From: Sphingomonas sanxanigenens DSM 19645 = NX02
GTDB lineage: Bacteria > Pseudomonadota > Alphaproteobacteria > Sphingomonadales > Sphingomonadaceae
Length of the DNA stretch: 64,000 bases
NCBI RefSeq assembly: GCF_000512205.2
Contig: NZ_CP006644.1
Location: 1,418,519-1,482,518, forward strand
Direction of reading: 5' to 3'
Positions 51,050 through 59,360 of the stretch are shown in pieces. The translations under genes and the position numbers were made by a program. Under the pieces are notes generated by a model. The model did not search any database, was not told where the DNA came from, and saw only the letters and a list, made by a program, of their open reading frames with translations. Each line of letters begins with the position of its first letter. Within the stretch, counting starts at the first letter, position 1.

Positions 51050-51736
51050 ATGATCGCCGCATTGCGCTCGCTGCTGTTCACGCTCGTCTTCTATGTCGCG
51101 ACGGTGCCCTTCGTCTTCATCGCGCTCCTGGTGGGATTGGTCGATCGGCGCTGGCTGATCGCCGTGGCCGATGCGTGGGGCCGGTTCTTCATCGGGTCTG
51201 CCTATTCGTTGCTCGGCATCCGGACCCGGATCGAGGGCGAACTTCCCGATGGGCCGGTGCTCATCGCGCTCAAGCATGAGGCGATGTACGAAACGCTGCG
51301 CGCGATTCCGATGTTCGATGCGCCCGCAGTGGTGATGAAGGCTGAACTCGCGCGCATTCCGCTGTGGGGCTGGGCGGCGCGCCGTTACGGCATCATCCCG
51401 GTCGACCGCGACGCCGGTGCCCGCGCAATGCGCGAAATGCTGACGGCGGCAAAGGCGGCGGCAAGGGAAGGGCGATCAGTGCTCATCTTCCCCGAGGGCA
51501 CGCGGGTGCCGCCGGGCGAAACGCCGCCGATCCGCGCCGGGTTTGCCGGGCTCTACAAGGCGCTCGGGCTGCCGGTGGTGCCGATCGCGCTCGACAGCGG
51601 CCGGCTGTGGACGCGCGCGATGACCAAGCATCCCGGCACCATCACCTTCCGCGTCGGCGAGACGATTCCGCCCGGCCTGCCGCGCGCCGAAGTCGAGGCG
51701 CGGGTGCATCGGGCGATCAACGCCCTCAACGCCTGA
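51050..51736 (+). CDS. plsC: 1-acyl-sn-glycerol-3-phosphate acyltransferase (PlsC family)
   Basis: This 228-residue membrane acyltransferase makes phosphatidic acid from lysophosphatidic acid. The active-site motif is KHEAMYETL, i.e. HX4E rather than the textbook HX4D. Later motifs YGIIPVDRDAG and LIFPEGTRVPPGE are canonical. One or two N-terminal helices anchor it. ATG 51050 is used; TTG 51044 overlaps the previous stop (TTGA) and could couple translation. Confidence 0.87.
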   Translation: MIAALRSLLFTLVFYVATVPFVFIALLVGLVDRRWLIAVADAWGRFFIGSAYSLLGIRTRIEGELPDGPVLIALKHEAMYETLRAIPMFDAPAVVMKAELARIPLWGWAARRYGIIPVDRDAGARAMREMLTAAKAAAREGRSVLIFPEGTRVPPGETPPIRAGFAGLYKALGLPVVPIALDSGRLWTRAMTKHPGTITFRVGETIPPGLPRAEVEARVHRAINALNA

Positions 51737-51836
51737 GCGCGCTTCTTCGGTCTTCCCTTTTCACCGCAGCTCCTGCAGTTATACTCCGAGTAATCACGTC
51801 GATGCCGCGGCGATGGAGACGGCAATGGAGGCAGGG

Positions 51837-54212
51837 ATGAATTGGAACGGCCACGATGTCATGGCGGGCGCCCCGCTGCGCCTGTCGCGTCGGCAGATGC
51901 TCGCCGGTACGGCCGCCGCCGCATTCGTCGGACCAGCCTTTGCCGCCACGCCCGCGGGCGTGACGATCCGCAAGGTCGAGCCCGTCGCGCTCCGGCATGT
52001 GCGGTTGAAGCCGTCGATCTTCGCCGACGCCGCCGCCGCCAACCGGCGTTACCTGCTGTCGCTCGATCCTGAGCGGCTGCTGCACAATTTCTATCTCTCG
52101 GCTGGTTTGCCTGCGCCGGCGCCGCGTTACGAGGGGTGGGAAGCGCAGGGCATTGCCGGCCATTCGCTCGGCCACTGGCTCTCCGCCTGCTCGCTCGCGA
52201 TCGCCAATGGCGGTGACGCGGCGCTTGCCGCGCGGCTCGACCATGGCCTCGCGGAGATGGCGCGGATCCAGGCGGCGCATGGCGATGGCTATTGCGGCGG
52301 CACCACCGTCGATCGTGACGGCAAGACGGTGGACGGCAAGATCGTGTTCGAGGAGGTGCGCCGCGGCGAGATCCGCACGCAGGGCTTCGACCTCAACGGT
52401 GGCTGGGTGCCGCTCTACACCTGGCACAAGGTTCATGCCGGGTTGCTCGATGCGCACCGGCTGGCGGGCAACCGCCGGGCGCTCCCGATCGCCCTCGGTC
52501 TTTCCGCCTACCTCGCCGGCGTGCTGGAACCGCTCGACGATGCGCAGATGCAGCAGGTGCTGCGCGCGGAGCATGGCGGCCTCAACGACAGCTATGCCGA
52601 AACCTATGCGCTGACCGGCGATCCGCGCTGGCTGCGGATGGCGGAGAAGATCCGCCACAAGGCGGTGCTGGACCCGCTTGCGGCCGAGCAGGACAAACTC
52701 GCCGGGCTCCACGCCAACACCCAGATCCCCAAGCTGATCGGCCTCGCGCGGCTCTATGAACTCACCGGCGAGCCGCGGCAGGCCACCGCCGCCCGCTTCT
52801 TCCACAAGGCGGTGACCGGCCGCCACAGCTATGTGATCGGCGGCAATTCCGAGCGCGAGCATTTCGGCCCGCCCAATGCCATTGCCGGCGCCATCACCGA
52901 GGCGACCTGCGAGGCGTGCAACAGCTACAACATGATGAAGCTCACCCGGCACCTCTATGCATGGCAGCCGGACGCGGGCTGGTTCGACTATTTCGAACGC
53001 GTCCAGCTCAACCATATCATGGCGCACCAGCGGCCCTCGGATGGTGCCTTCGTCTATTTCATGCCGCTTTCGGCCGGTGCGCGCCGGAGCTATTCGACCG
53101 CGGAGGAAAGCTTCTGGTGCTGCGTCGGCTCTGGCATCGAGAGTCACGCCAAACATGCGGAATCGATCTACTGGCAGGCGCCGGGCACGCTCTACGTCAA
53201 CCTGTTCATCCCCTCGTCGCTCGACCTGGGCGCGCAAGGCCTCGCGCTCGATCTCGACACGCGTTTTCCGATGGACGGGGTGGTCGATCTCACCATCCGC
53301 AAGGCACCGGCCGCACCCACCGCGCTCGCGCTGCGCCTGCCGGCATGGGCGCATGAGCCGCGCCTCAGCGTGGACGGCAAGGCAGTGTCGATCGAACGGC
53401 GCGATGGCTATGCCGTTCTCAGCCGCCGCTGGCGCGCCGGCCAGCGCATCCGCCTTGACCTGCCGATGGCGCTCGCTGCCGAGCCGACGCCCGACGATCC
53501 GACGCTGATCGCTTTCACGCATGGTCCGCTGGTGCTCGCCGCGGATCTCGGGCCGGCGGCCGCGCCGTTCGAAGGCGCCGGCCCCGCGCTCGTTGCCGCC
53601 GGCGATGCCGAAGCCACGCTTGCGCCGGCGGACGGCGCGCACCGCTTCACCGCACGGTCGGCGCTGGGCGAGCCGATCAGCCTCGCACCCTTTTTCAACC
53701 AGTATGACCGGCGTACCGCGGTCTATTTCCCGACCTTCACCCCCGAACGCTGGGCGATCGCACGTGATGGCTATGTCGCGGCCGAGGCCGAACGGCAGGC
53801 CTTGGCGAAACGCACCGTCGACACCGTCTATCTCGGCGAGATGCAGCCGGAACGCGACCACGCGTTCAAGGCGGCGGAAAGTGCCACCGTCCAGCTCCAC
53901 GGCCGCAGCGCGCGCAAGCTGAAACCGGGGCAGAGCCTGTCGATCGACCTCGCGCGCAAGCCGGGGCCGGCTGTGCTGCGCGTGATCTACTGGGGCGGCG
54001 ACATCGACCGGGAGATCGAGATCCGCGTCGACGGCACGCTGCTCGCGACCGAACGGCGGGTGGGGCCGAAGGTGGGCAAGTTCGTGGCGGTGGATTATCC
54101 GCTGGCCGCGGCAGATGCGGCCCGAGCCACCGTATCGTTCACCGCGCGGGCGGGTGAGGCGGATATCTATGAGGTCCGGATGATGACCAGCGAAGCAGCC
54201 GCGACCGTGTGA
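51837..54212 (+). CDS. Tat-exported DUF1680 glycoside hydrolase (beta-L-arabinofuranosidase-like, GH127/GH146 type)
   Basis: This 791-residue protein has a Tat signal (SRRQMLAGTAAAAFVGPAFA), an alpha/alpha-barrel catalytic domain (about 60-490) and C-terminal beta domains. The zinc-thiolate active site typical of the clan is recognisable as ATCEACNSYNMMKL (E359, C361) and FWCCVGSG (C428, C429). GH127 HypBA1 has C-x-C-C at the last site, whereas here the first of those cysteines is absent, as in GH146-like proteins. A role in removing L-arabinofuranose from plant arabinans is likely. GGAGGCAGGG precedes ATG 51837. Transcribed after plsC with a 100-nt gap. Confidence 0.85.
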   Translation: MNWNGHDVMAGAPLRLSRRQMLAGTAAAAFVGPAFAATPAGVTIRKVEPVALRHVRLKPSIFADAAAANRRYLLSLDPERLLHNFYLSAGLPAPAPRYEGWEAQGIAGHSLGHWLSACSLAIANGGDAALAARLDHGLAEMARIQAAHGDGYCGGTTVDRDGKTVDGKIVFEEVRRGEIRTQGFDLNGGWVPLYTWHKVHAGLLDAHRLAGNRRALPIALGLSAYLAGVLEPLDDAQMQQVLRAEHGGLNDSYAETYALTGDPRWLRMAEKIRHKAVLDPLAAEQDKLAGLHANTQIPKLIGLARLYELTGEPRQATAARFFHKAVTGRHSYVIGGNSEREHFGPPNAIAGAITEATCEACNSYNMMKLTRHLYAWQPDAGWFDYFERVQLNHIMAHQRPSDGAFVYFMPLSAGARRSYSTAEESFWCCVGSGIESHAKHAESIYWQAPGTLYVNLFIPSSLDLGAQGLALDLDTRFPMDGVVDLTIRKAPAAPTALALRLPAWAHEPRLSVDGKAVSIERRDGYAVLSRRWRAGQRIRLDLPMALAAEPTPDDPTLIAFTHGPLVLAADLGPAAAPFEGAGPALVAAGDAEATLAPADGAHRFTARSALGEPISLAPFFNQYDRRTAVYFPTFTPERWAIARDGYVAAEAERQALAKRTVDTVYLGEMQPERDHAFKAAESATVQLHGRSARKLKPGQSLSIDLARKPGPAVLRVIYWGGDIDREIEIRVDGTLLATERRVGPKVGKFVAVDYPLAAADAARATVSFTARAGEADIYEVRMMTSEAAATV

Positions 54213-54475
54213 GGTCGCGTCGGGAGCGGTCGGGGTAGGTCCGCTCGTCGCGGGGTGGCGCGGCGCCACGCCGGAGACGGCGCGCTACCGCCGGTATGAC
54301 GGCGCACACGGTCCGCAGATTGTCGGAGCGATCGCTCAGATATCGTGATTTCGCGAGCGGCCCGCGCCGCTCTTGCTTGCAGCCTGCGCACACAGATTTT
54401 CGGAGGATGGTTCCAACCCTCGGCTAGGAGGACGGCGCGGCAGGTCGGCTGCCACTGCCATTGGAAGGAACAGTC

Positions 54476-55486
54476 TTGGCCCGCAAGCGCGATCGAATTG
54501 GGTGGAAGGGATATCTTCCGGCGATCACGACGCCCTTCGACGCGAGCCGCAACCTCGATTTCGACGCGCTCGGCGACCTGCTCGAGTGGCAGCACGGCGA
54601 GGGGATGCACGGGTTGATCGTCGCGGGCACGACCGGCGAATGGTTCAGCCTCGACGCCGACGAACGTCATGCATTGTTCGAGGCCGCCGGCGCGCAGATG
54701 GCGACGCGTCTTCCCCTGATCGCGGGATGCAGCGCCTACACCCCGGCGGACGTCGTCGCGCACATCGACACGGCGCATGCTGCGGGTTTCGCGGGCGCGC
54801 TGGTCACGCCGCCGCCCTACATCCGGCCGGGGGACGAAGACATCCTCGCCTTCTATACGACCATCGCCCGGCACAGCCGCCTGCCGATCTGCGTCGACAA
54901 CTGGCCGCCCGGCACCGGTATCGACATGTCGCTGCCACTGCTCGAGCGCATCGCGGCGCTCGACGCCGTCGTCGCGATCAAGCAGTCCACGGGCGACATG
55001 GTGCGCTTCATGGCGACGTTTTTCGCCCTCAATGACAGGGTGCGCGTGTTCGGTCTGCCGCTGGACGACGTCGGATTGATGATGGTGCAGAGGCATGATG
55101 CCGACGGCACCATCGGCGCGGGTGGCGTGCTCGGGAGGCACCAGCCGGATTTCTACAACCTGGCCTGGCAGGGTGACTTCGCCGGAGCGCTCGCCGCCGG
55201 TGCGAAGGATCGCGTCATCATGCGCGAATGGTTCACGCCCTCGCTGGTCGGGCGCTTCGGTTCCGCCGCTGCCATCCTGAAAGCCGCCCTCGATGCGCGC
55301 GGCGTTCCTGGTGGCCGCGTGCGGCCCCCGTTTCAGGACGTCAGCGCCGCGAACGCTTTTCGCATCGCCGCGACGCTCGCCAAGCTCGACTGCCTTGACG
55401 ATCGCGCCCGCACGGCGCGCGCAACGGGATCGCCGGACTGGAAATCGGGGGCGGTTTCGCACGCTAATTTGCGTCTGCGACAATGA
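54476..55486 (+). CDS. DapA-family (dihydrodipicolinate synthase-like) lyase
   Basis: The 336-residue TIM-barrel class I aldolase/lyase has GLIVAGTTGEWFSLDADERH (pyruvate carboxylate site), LIAGCSAYTPADVVAHI and the Schiff-base lysine in VVAIKQSTGD. Family members cleave or dehydrate 2-keto-3-deoxy sugar acids or make dihydrodipicolinate. The catabolic neighbourhood and divergent C terminus favour a keto-acid lyase or dehydratase rather than lysine synthesis. The likely start is TTG 54476 behind GGAAGGA; the frame stays open to TTG 54461. Confidence 0.83.
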   Translation: MARKRDRIGWKGYLPAITTPFDASRNLDFDALGDLLEWQHGEGMHGLIVAGTTGEWFSLDADERHALFEAAGAQMATRLPLIAGCSAYTPADVVAHIDTAHAAGFAGALVTPPPYIRPGDEDILAFYTTIARHSRLPICVDNWPPGTGIDMSLPLLERIAALDAVVAIKQSTGDMVRFMATFFALNDRVRVFGLPLDDVGLMMVQRHDADGTIGAGGVLGRHQPDFYNLAWQGDFAGALAAGAKDRVIMREWFTPSLVGRFGSAAAILKAALDARGVPGGRVRPPFQDVSAANAFRIAATLAKLDCLDDRARTARATGSPDWKSGAVSHANLRLRQ

Positions 55487-55679
55487 AACCGCAACGGCGA
55501 TCTCATTGATCGCGGCGGGCCGAAATGGAAGCATCGCCCTCGGCCGCAGCGCCCATGAAGATCACAAGAGGACCGCGTCGAGACGAGCGCGGCGAGAGTG
55601 CAGGACCAGGAGGAAGACAGTGGCGCGCCTTCGCAGCGGCGGTGGCGTCCAGGCCTTTCAGCACAAAAGGGTTTAATCC

Positions 55680-57764
55680 ATGAAAACACGTTACAGGACC
55701 GCCATTTCGACCAAGGCGCTGGTCTGCGCCGGGCTGGTTACCGGAGCGTTCTCCGCCTTCTCTCCGGCCGCCATCGCCCAGACGGTCGACGAGAACGCAT
55801 CCAACGACATCACGGTTACCGCCCGCAAGCGCAGCGAGACCGCGCAGACGATCGCCGATCCGATCAGTGTCGTGACCGAGGCGAAGATCGCGGGTGCCGA
55901 CCTGCGTACGCTGCAGGACGCGGTGCGGCTGACCCCGAACCTGGTCGTGCTCGACGGCCTCTATCCGGGCTACAAGACCATATCCTTCCGTGGCTTCACC
56001 ACATTGGGCCGCGACGGCGAGTTCCCCTTCGCCACGGTCGTCGACGGCGTCGTGCAGCCGGGTCAGATGTTCTTCCAGCAGGACCTCGTCAACGTCCGGC
56101 AGATCGAGATCCTGCGGGGCCCCCAGGGCACGCTTTATGGCGGCGGCGCGATTGCGGGCGCGATCAATGTCGTGACGCGCAAGCCGACCGATACGTTCGC
56201 CGGTACGGCCTCGTTCCAATATCTCAACGGCGACGAGAAGCGTGGGCTCGTCGGTCTCTCCGGCCCGATCGTCAAGGACAAGCTGTACTTCTCGACCGGC
56301 GCCAGCGCCTACAAGACCGATGGCCTGATCGACAACCTCGCCAACGACAAGAACGCGGATTTCGGCGAGGGGCTGACCACGCGTAGCTCGCTCATTTTCA
56401 CGCCGACCTCCGACATTTCCTTCGCGCTCAGCGCTTCGACCACGGACAGCAAGAATGGCGGCCTTTGGCTGGCACCCGTTCCCGACGAGGACTTCAAGGA
56501 TGTCATCCCGCTCCCCAGCGAGAACCAGGCCGGCATCGTGCGGAGCAAGCTTCGCGCCTATTCGCTGAAGACGGACTGGGACATCCCGGGCTTCGCGACG
56601 CTGACGTCGGTTACCGCCTATTCGCGCGGTCGCGAATATACGACGGCGGACGCGGATTTCACTGCCGCCAACATCGCCTCGCAGACCGTGCGCTTTGTCG
56701 ACACGACCTGGTCGCAGGAGCTCCGCCTCACCTCAGACAGCAGCGGCCCGTTGAAGTGGAACGCCGGCGGCTATTATCAGGATGAAAAGCGCGACTATCA
56801 GAGCAGCTACGATCCTGTCGGCGGCGTTTCCAGCCTCAACGACAACCTGCGCCACTACGAGACGTTCGCGCTGTTCGGCCAGCTTTCGTACGAGCTGACC
56901 GACCGGCTCGAGCTGACCGGCGGTTTCCGCTACGACTGGGAGAACCAGTCGTATCTCGATCGCCTGACCGGCCAGATCCTCAAGCAGAAGTTCAGCGAGC
57001 CGCAGGGCAAGGCGTCGGTTTCCTACAAGTGGAGCCCGGACCTGTTCACCTATGCGACCTATTCGCGTGGCTATCGCAAGGGCGGCTTCAACCCGAGCAG
57101 CAGCGCCGAAACCCTGCTGTTCTATGATCCCGAAACGGCTGACAACTATGAAGTGGGCTTCAAGAGCAACTTCGGCGGCAACCTGGTGACGCTGAATGGC
57201 GCGGCCTTCTACACCGACTTCAAGGGCCAGCAGTTCTCGACGTCACGCGTGATCGAGAATGTCGGCATCTTCACCGCCATCTCGAACATCGGCAAGACCC
57301 AGGTCGTCGGCGCCGAGGCGGAACTGTCGATCCGGCCGATGCGCGGCCTTAGTCTGAGCGGTTCGCTCGGATATTCCGACGTGAAGATCAAGGACTTCGT
57401 CCCGGAAAATCCCGACCTGTACCGCAACAACGTAATCCCGCAGATCTATCGCCTGACGGCGCAGGCCGGCGTCGATTACGAGGCATTCCTCGCGGACGAC
57501 GCGTCCCTCCTCTTCCATGGCGACGTGTCGCACCGCGGCAACGTCTACTGGGATGTGCAGAACGAACTCGAGACGGGGCCGAAGACCTTCTTCAATGCGA
57601 AGCTCACGCTGCGCAAGGGGCCGTGGTCGATCTCGGCGATCGGCCGCAACCTCAGCAACGAGCGCACGCCGATGGCGGTCGGCCCCCACGCGCTGGGGAA
57701 CGCGACGCTGGCCAGCTACAACCCCCCCCGCCAGTACGGCGTCGAGGTCGGCATGAAGTTCTGA
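55680..57764 (+). CDS. TonB-dependent outer-membrane receptor
   Basis: This 694-residue receptor has a signal peptide ending SPAAIAQ, a TonB box in NDITVTARKRSE, a plug domain with ILRGPQGTLYGGGAIAGAIN and a beta-barrel ending in phenylalanine (YGVEVGMKF). YKTISFRGFTTLGRDGEF in the plug and the YSRGYRKGGFNPS strand are typical of the large sphingomonad receptor group. The ligand is unknown; neighbouring genes suggest a sugar derivative or cyclic amide rather than iron. A 13-bp hairpin follows the stop. Confidence 0.9.
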   Translation: MKTRYRTAISTKALVCAGLVTGAFSAFSPAAIAQTVDENASNDITVTARKRSETAQTIADPISVVTEAKIAGADLRTLQDAVRLTPNLVVLDGLYPGYKTISFRGFTTLGRDGEFPFATVVDGVVQPGQMFFQQDLVNVRQIEILRGPQGTLYGGGAIAGAINVVTRKPTDTFAGTASFQYLNGDEKRGLVGLSGPIVKDKLYFSTGASAYKTDGLIDNLANDKNADFGEGLTTRSSLIFTPTSDISFALSASTTDSKNGGLWLAPVPDEDFKDVIPLPSENQAGIVRSKLRAYSLKTDWDIPGFATLTSVTAYSRGREYTTADADFTAANIASQTVRFVDTTWSQELRLTSDSSGPLKWNAGGYYQDEKRDYQSSYDPVGGVSSLNDNLRHYETFALFGQLSYELTDRLELTGGFRYDWENQSYLDRLTGQILKQKFSEPQGKASVSYKWSPDLFTYATYSRGYRKGGFNPSSSAETLLFYDPETADNYEVGFKSNFGGNLVTLNGAAFYTDFKGQQFSTSRVIENVGIFTAISNIGKTQVVGAEAELSIRPMRGLSLSGSLGYSDVKIKDFVPENPDLYRNNVIPQIYRLTAQAGVDYEAFLADDASLLFHGDVSHRGNVYWDVQNELETGPKTFFNAKLTLRKGPWSISAIGRNLSNERTPMAVGPHALGNATLASYNPPRQYGVEVGMKF

Positions 57765-57769
57765 TCGGC

Positions 57770-57802
57770 CGGGACGGTCGCGAATGTCACGCGACCGTCC
57801 CG
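57770..57802 (+). terminator. long hairpin after the TonB receptor gene
   Basis: CGGGACGGTCGCG and its exact complement enclose a 7-nt loop (AATGTCA), starting 6 nt after the stop. The 13-bp perfect stem is strong but lacks a T-run, so it may end transcription or protect the receptor mRNA 3' end while letting some transcription continue. Confidence 0.6.
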
Positions 57803-57830
57803 ACCCCGCTGGACCCGCGAGGGCGAGTGC

Positions 57831-57950
57831 ATGCCTTATGCGGAGAATCGTGCCACCTTTTCGGCGCAGAACCCGTCGCTGACCTATATGGCGCTCACCG
57901 CGCGCGCTGCCGTATTTGTGGCTGACCAGATGAAACGAGGAGTGCTGTGA
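57831..57950 (+). CDS. candidate 39-residue small protein coupled to the isomerase gene
   Basis: The frame starts MPYAENRATFSAQNPSLT and ends VADQMKRGVL. A GAGGGCGAG purine stretch precedes the ATG, and its TGA overlaps the isomerase ATG as TGATG, the same coupling used by real gene pairs here. Codon use is compatible with expression, and there is no membrane segment or signal. It could be a short functional protein, a translated leader or a gene remnant. I know no homologue. Confidence 0.4.
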   Translation: MPYAENRATFSAQNPSLTYMALTARAAVFVADQMKRGVL

Positions 57951-58879
57951 TGACCGACGCCGCCCTATCCCGCCGCGGGCTGCTCGGCGGCGCGGCCGCC
58001 CTGGCGGCAGGCACGATGCTGAACGGTGGGGGCGCCTTCGCACGCTCCCCCCGGCGACAGCTCGGCATCCAACTCTACACGCTGATGGCGCTGCTCGATG
58101 CCGATTTCGAGGGCACCGTCGCCGCGGTCGCGAAGATGGGGTATCGGGAGGTGGAGACGCTCGGCAGCTTCGGGCGCGATCCGGCGTTCGTCCGCGACGT
58201 GTTCGATCGCAACGGGCTTGTCTCTCCCTCGCAGCACATCATGCCGCCCGGCCTGTACGAAGTGTTCGACGATGGCGTGGCCGGCCGGATCGACCGGGCG
58301 ACATTCGAGCGCAAGTTCATCGAGGCATTCGATTTCGACCATGTCGAAGGATTGATCGATGCCTGCGCCAGGCAGGCCGGCCCGTTGGGCCAGACCTACA
58401 TCGTGTGGCAGATCAGCTGGCCATCGCAGTTGCAAACGCTGGCGCAGATCAAGCAGTTGATCGCCGCTCTCAACCGCGCGGCCGATGCCGCGCACGCGCG
58501 CGGCTTCCAGCTGGCCTATCACAATCATGATCAGGAATTCAAAAAGGTCGGTTCCGACGTGCCGTACGACCTGATCGTCAAGGAAACCGATCCGGACAAG
58601 CTGAAGTTCGAGCTCGATCTCGCCTGGTCGACCAAGGCCGGTGTCGATCCGGTCGGCTATTTCCAGCGCTACCCCGGCCGCTTCCGGATGCTCCACATGA
58701 AGGACGTTGCGGCCGATGGCAGCGTGCGCGATCCCGGCACCGGCCTCGTCGACTTCCGTCATATCATCCCGGCGGCCGAGAAGGCCGGAATCGCGCACTT
58801 CTTCGTGGAGTATGACGTGCCGACCGATCCGCTGCGCACTGCCGCGGATGCGCAGAAATATCTTGCTCCGCTGATGTGA
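57950..58879 (+). CDS. Tat-exported sugar phosphate isomerase/epimerase-like protein
   Basis: The 309-residue xylose-isomerase-like TIM barrel has a Tat signal (LSRRGLLGGAAALAAGTML). Barrel motifs are LGIQLYTL, QLAYHNHDQEF, KFELDLAWSTKAG and RMLHMKDV, giving likely metal ligands on the histidines, glutamates and aspartates. Such exported members act on free sugars or cyclitols; the substrate is unknown. GAGGAG lies 7 nt before ATG 57950. Confidence 0.85.
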   Translation: MTDAALSRRGLLGGAAALAAGTMLNGGGAFARSPRRQLGIQLYTLMALLDADFEGTVAAVAKMGYREVETLGSFGRDPAFVRDVFDRNGLVSPSQHIMPPGLYEVFDDGVAGRIDRATFERKFIEAFDFDHVEGLIDACARQAGPLGQTYIVWQISWPSQLQTLAQIKQLIAALNRAADAAHARGFQLAYHNHDQEFKKVGSDVPYDLIVKETDPDKLKFELDLAWSTKAGVDPVGYFQRYPGRFRMLHMKDVAADGSVRDPGTGLVDFRHIIPAAEKAGIAHFFVEYDVPTDPLRTAADAQKYLAPLM

Positions 58880-58901
58880 ACGCGCGGCGATCGAGAAGAT
58901 G

Positions 58902-58933
58902 GGCCCGGCCGCCGGATGCGGCCGGGCCTTTTT
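58902..58933 (+). terminator. intrinsic terminator after the isomerase gene
   Basis: GGCCCGGCCGC and GCGGCCGGGCC form a perfect 11-bp stem with loop CGGAT, followed by TTTTT. It lies between the isomerase gene and the convergent SnoaL-like gene. Confidence 0.9.
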
Positions 58934-58941
58934 GCATGCGC

Positions 58942-59319
58942 TCAGGCCGCCTCCGGGCGGCCCATGACCTCGAAGCGGGCTATCTTGCCGTCCCGGAAGC
59001 GCGCGTACGCCATGCAGACCTCGGATCCCGGCTTGCCGTTTACGGTGAAGGTGCAGCGATACTGCACGAAACCCTGGGCGTCGTCGCTCAGCGTCGCGAT
59101 CACCGGCGTGACCAGCTCGACGGTTTCGCACGTGCTGCGGATGCGTGTGAAATGGGCGCAGATGCTTTCCGGTCCGGTGCCCCGCAGGCCGCCATCGACA
59201 ATGAAGTCGGCGTCCCCGGTGAAATGCTGCGCGAACGCTTCGGGGGTGAAAGTGTCGGCGCGGAAGGCGCCGTTCCACCAGTCGAACATGCGGGTGATGG
59301 GGTTTGCAGGTGCGGTCAT
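58942..59319 (-). CDS. SnoaL-like (NTF2-fold) protein
   Basis: This 125-residue protein is of the SnoaL/NTF2 fold: an N-terminal helix (ITRMFDWWNGAFRADTF), AQHFTGDADFIVDGG and strands ending CMAYARFRDGKIARFEVMG. Relatives are small isomerases, hydrolases or ligand binders. It follows the permease gene by 31 nt, a gap occupied by a pentanucleotide repeat, and has GGAG 5 nt before its ATG, so it is probably expressed with the permease. Function unknown. Confidence 0.78.
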   Translation of the reverse strand: MTAPANPITRMFDWWNGAFRADTFTPEAFAQHFTGDADFIVDGGLRGTGPESICAHFTRIRSTCETVELVTPVIATLSDDAQGFVQYRCTFTVNGKPGSEVCMAYARFRDGKIARFEVMGRPEAA

Positions 59320-59330
59320 GGAAACTCCGT

Positions 59331-59360
59331 TCAGCTCAGCTCAGCTCAGGTCAGCTCAGG
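59331..59360. repeat. pentanucleotide tandem repeat, six TCAGC-type units
   Basis: Six contiguous 5-nt units occur, four TCAGC and two TCAGG. On the minus strand they read GCTGA/CCTGA, cover the last codons and stop of the permease gene and run into the gap before the SnoaL-like gene. Copy-number changes would shift the permease C terminus or the spacing to the next gene. Confidence 0.85.

Noticed and set aside
54213..54475. GC-rich inverted repeats between the DUF1680 gene and the DapA-family gene
   Set aside because: Short overlapping palindromes without T-runs; I cannot assign a terminator or operator with confidence.
59331..59360. Short repeats as a CRISPR array
   Set aside because: Units are 5 nt and contiguous with no spacers; it is a microsatellite.
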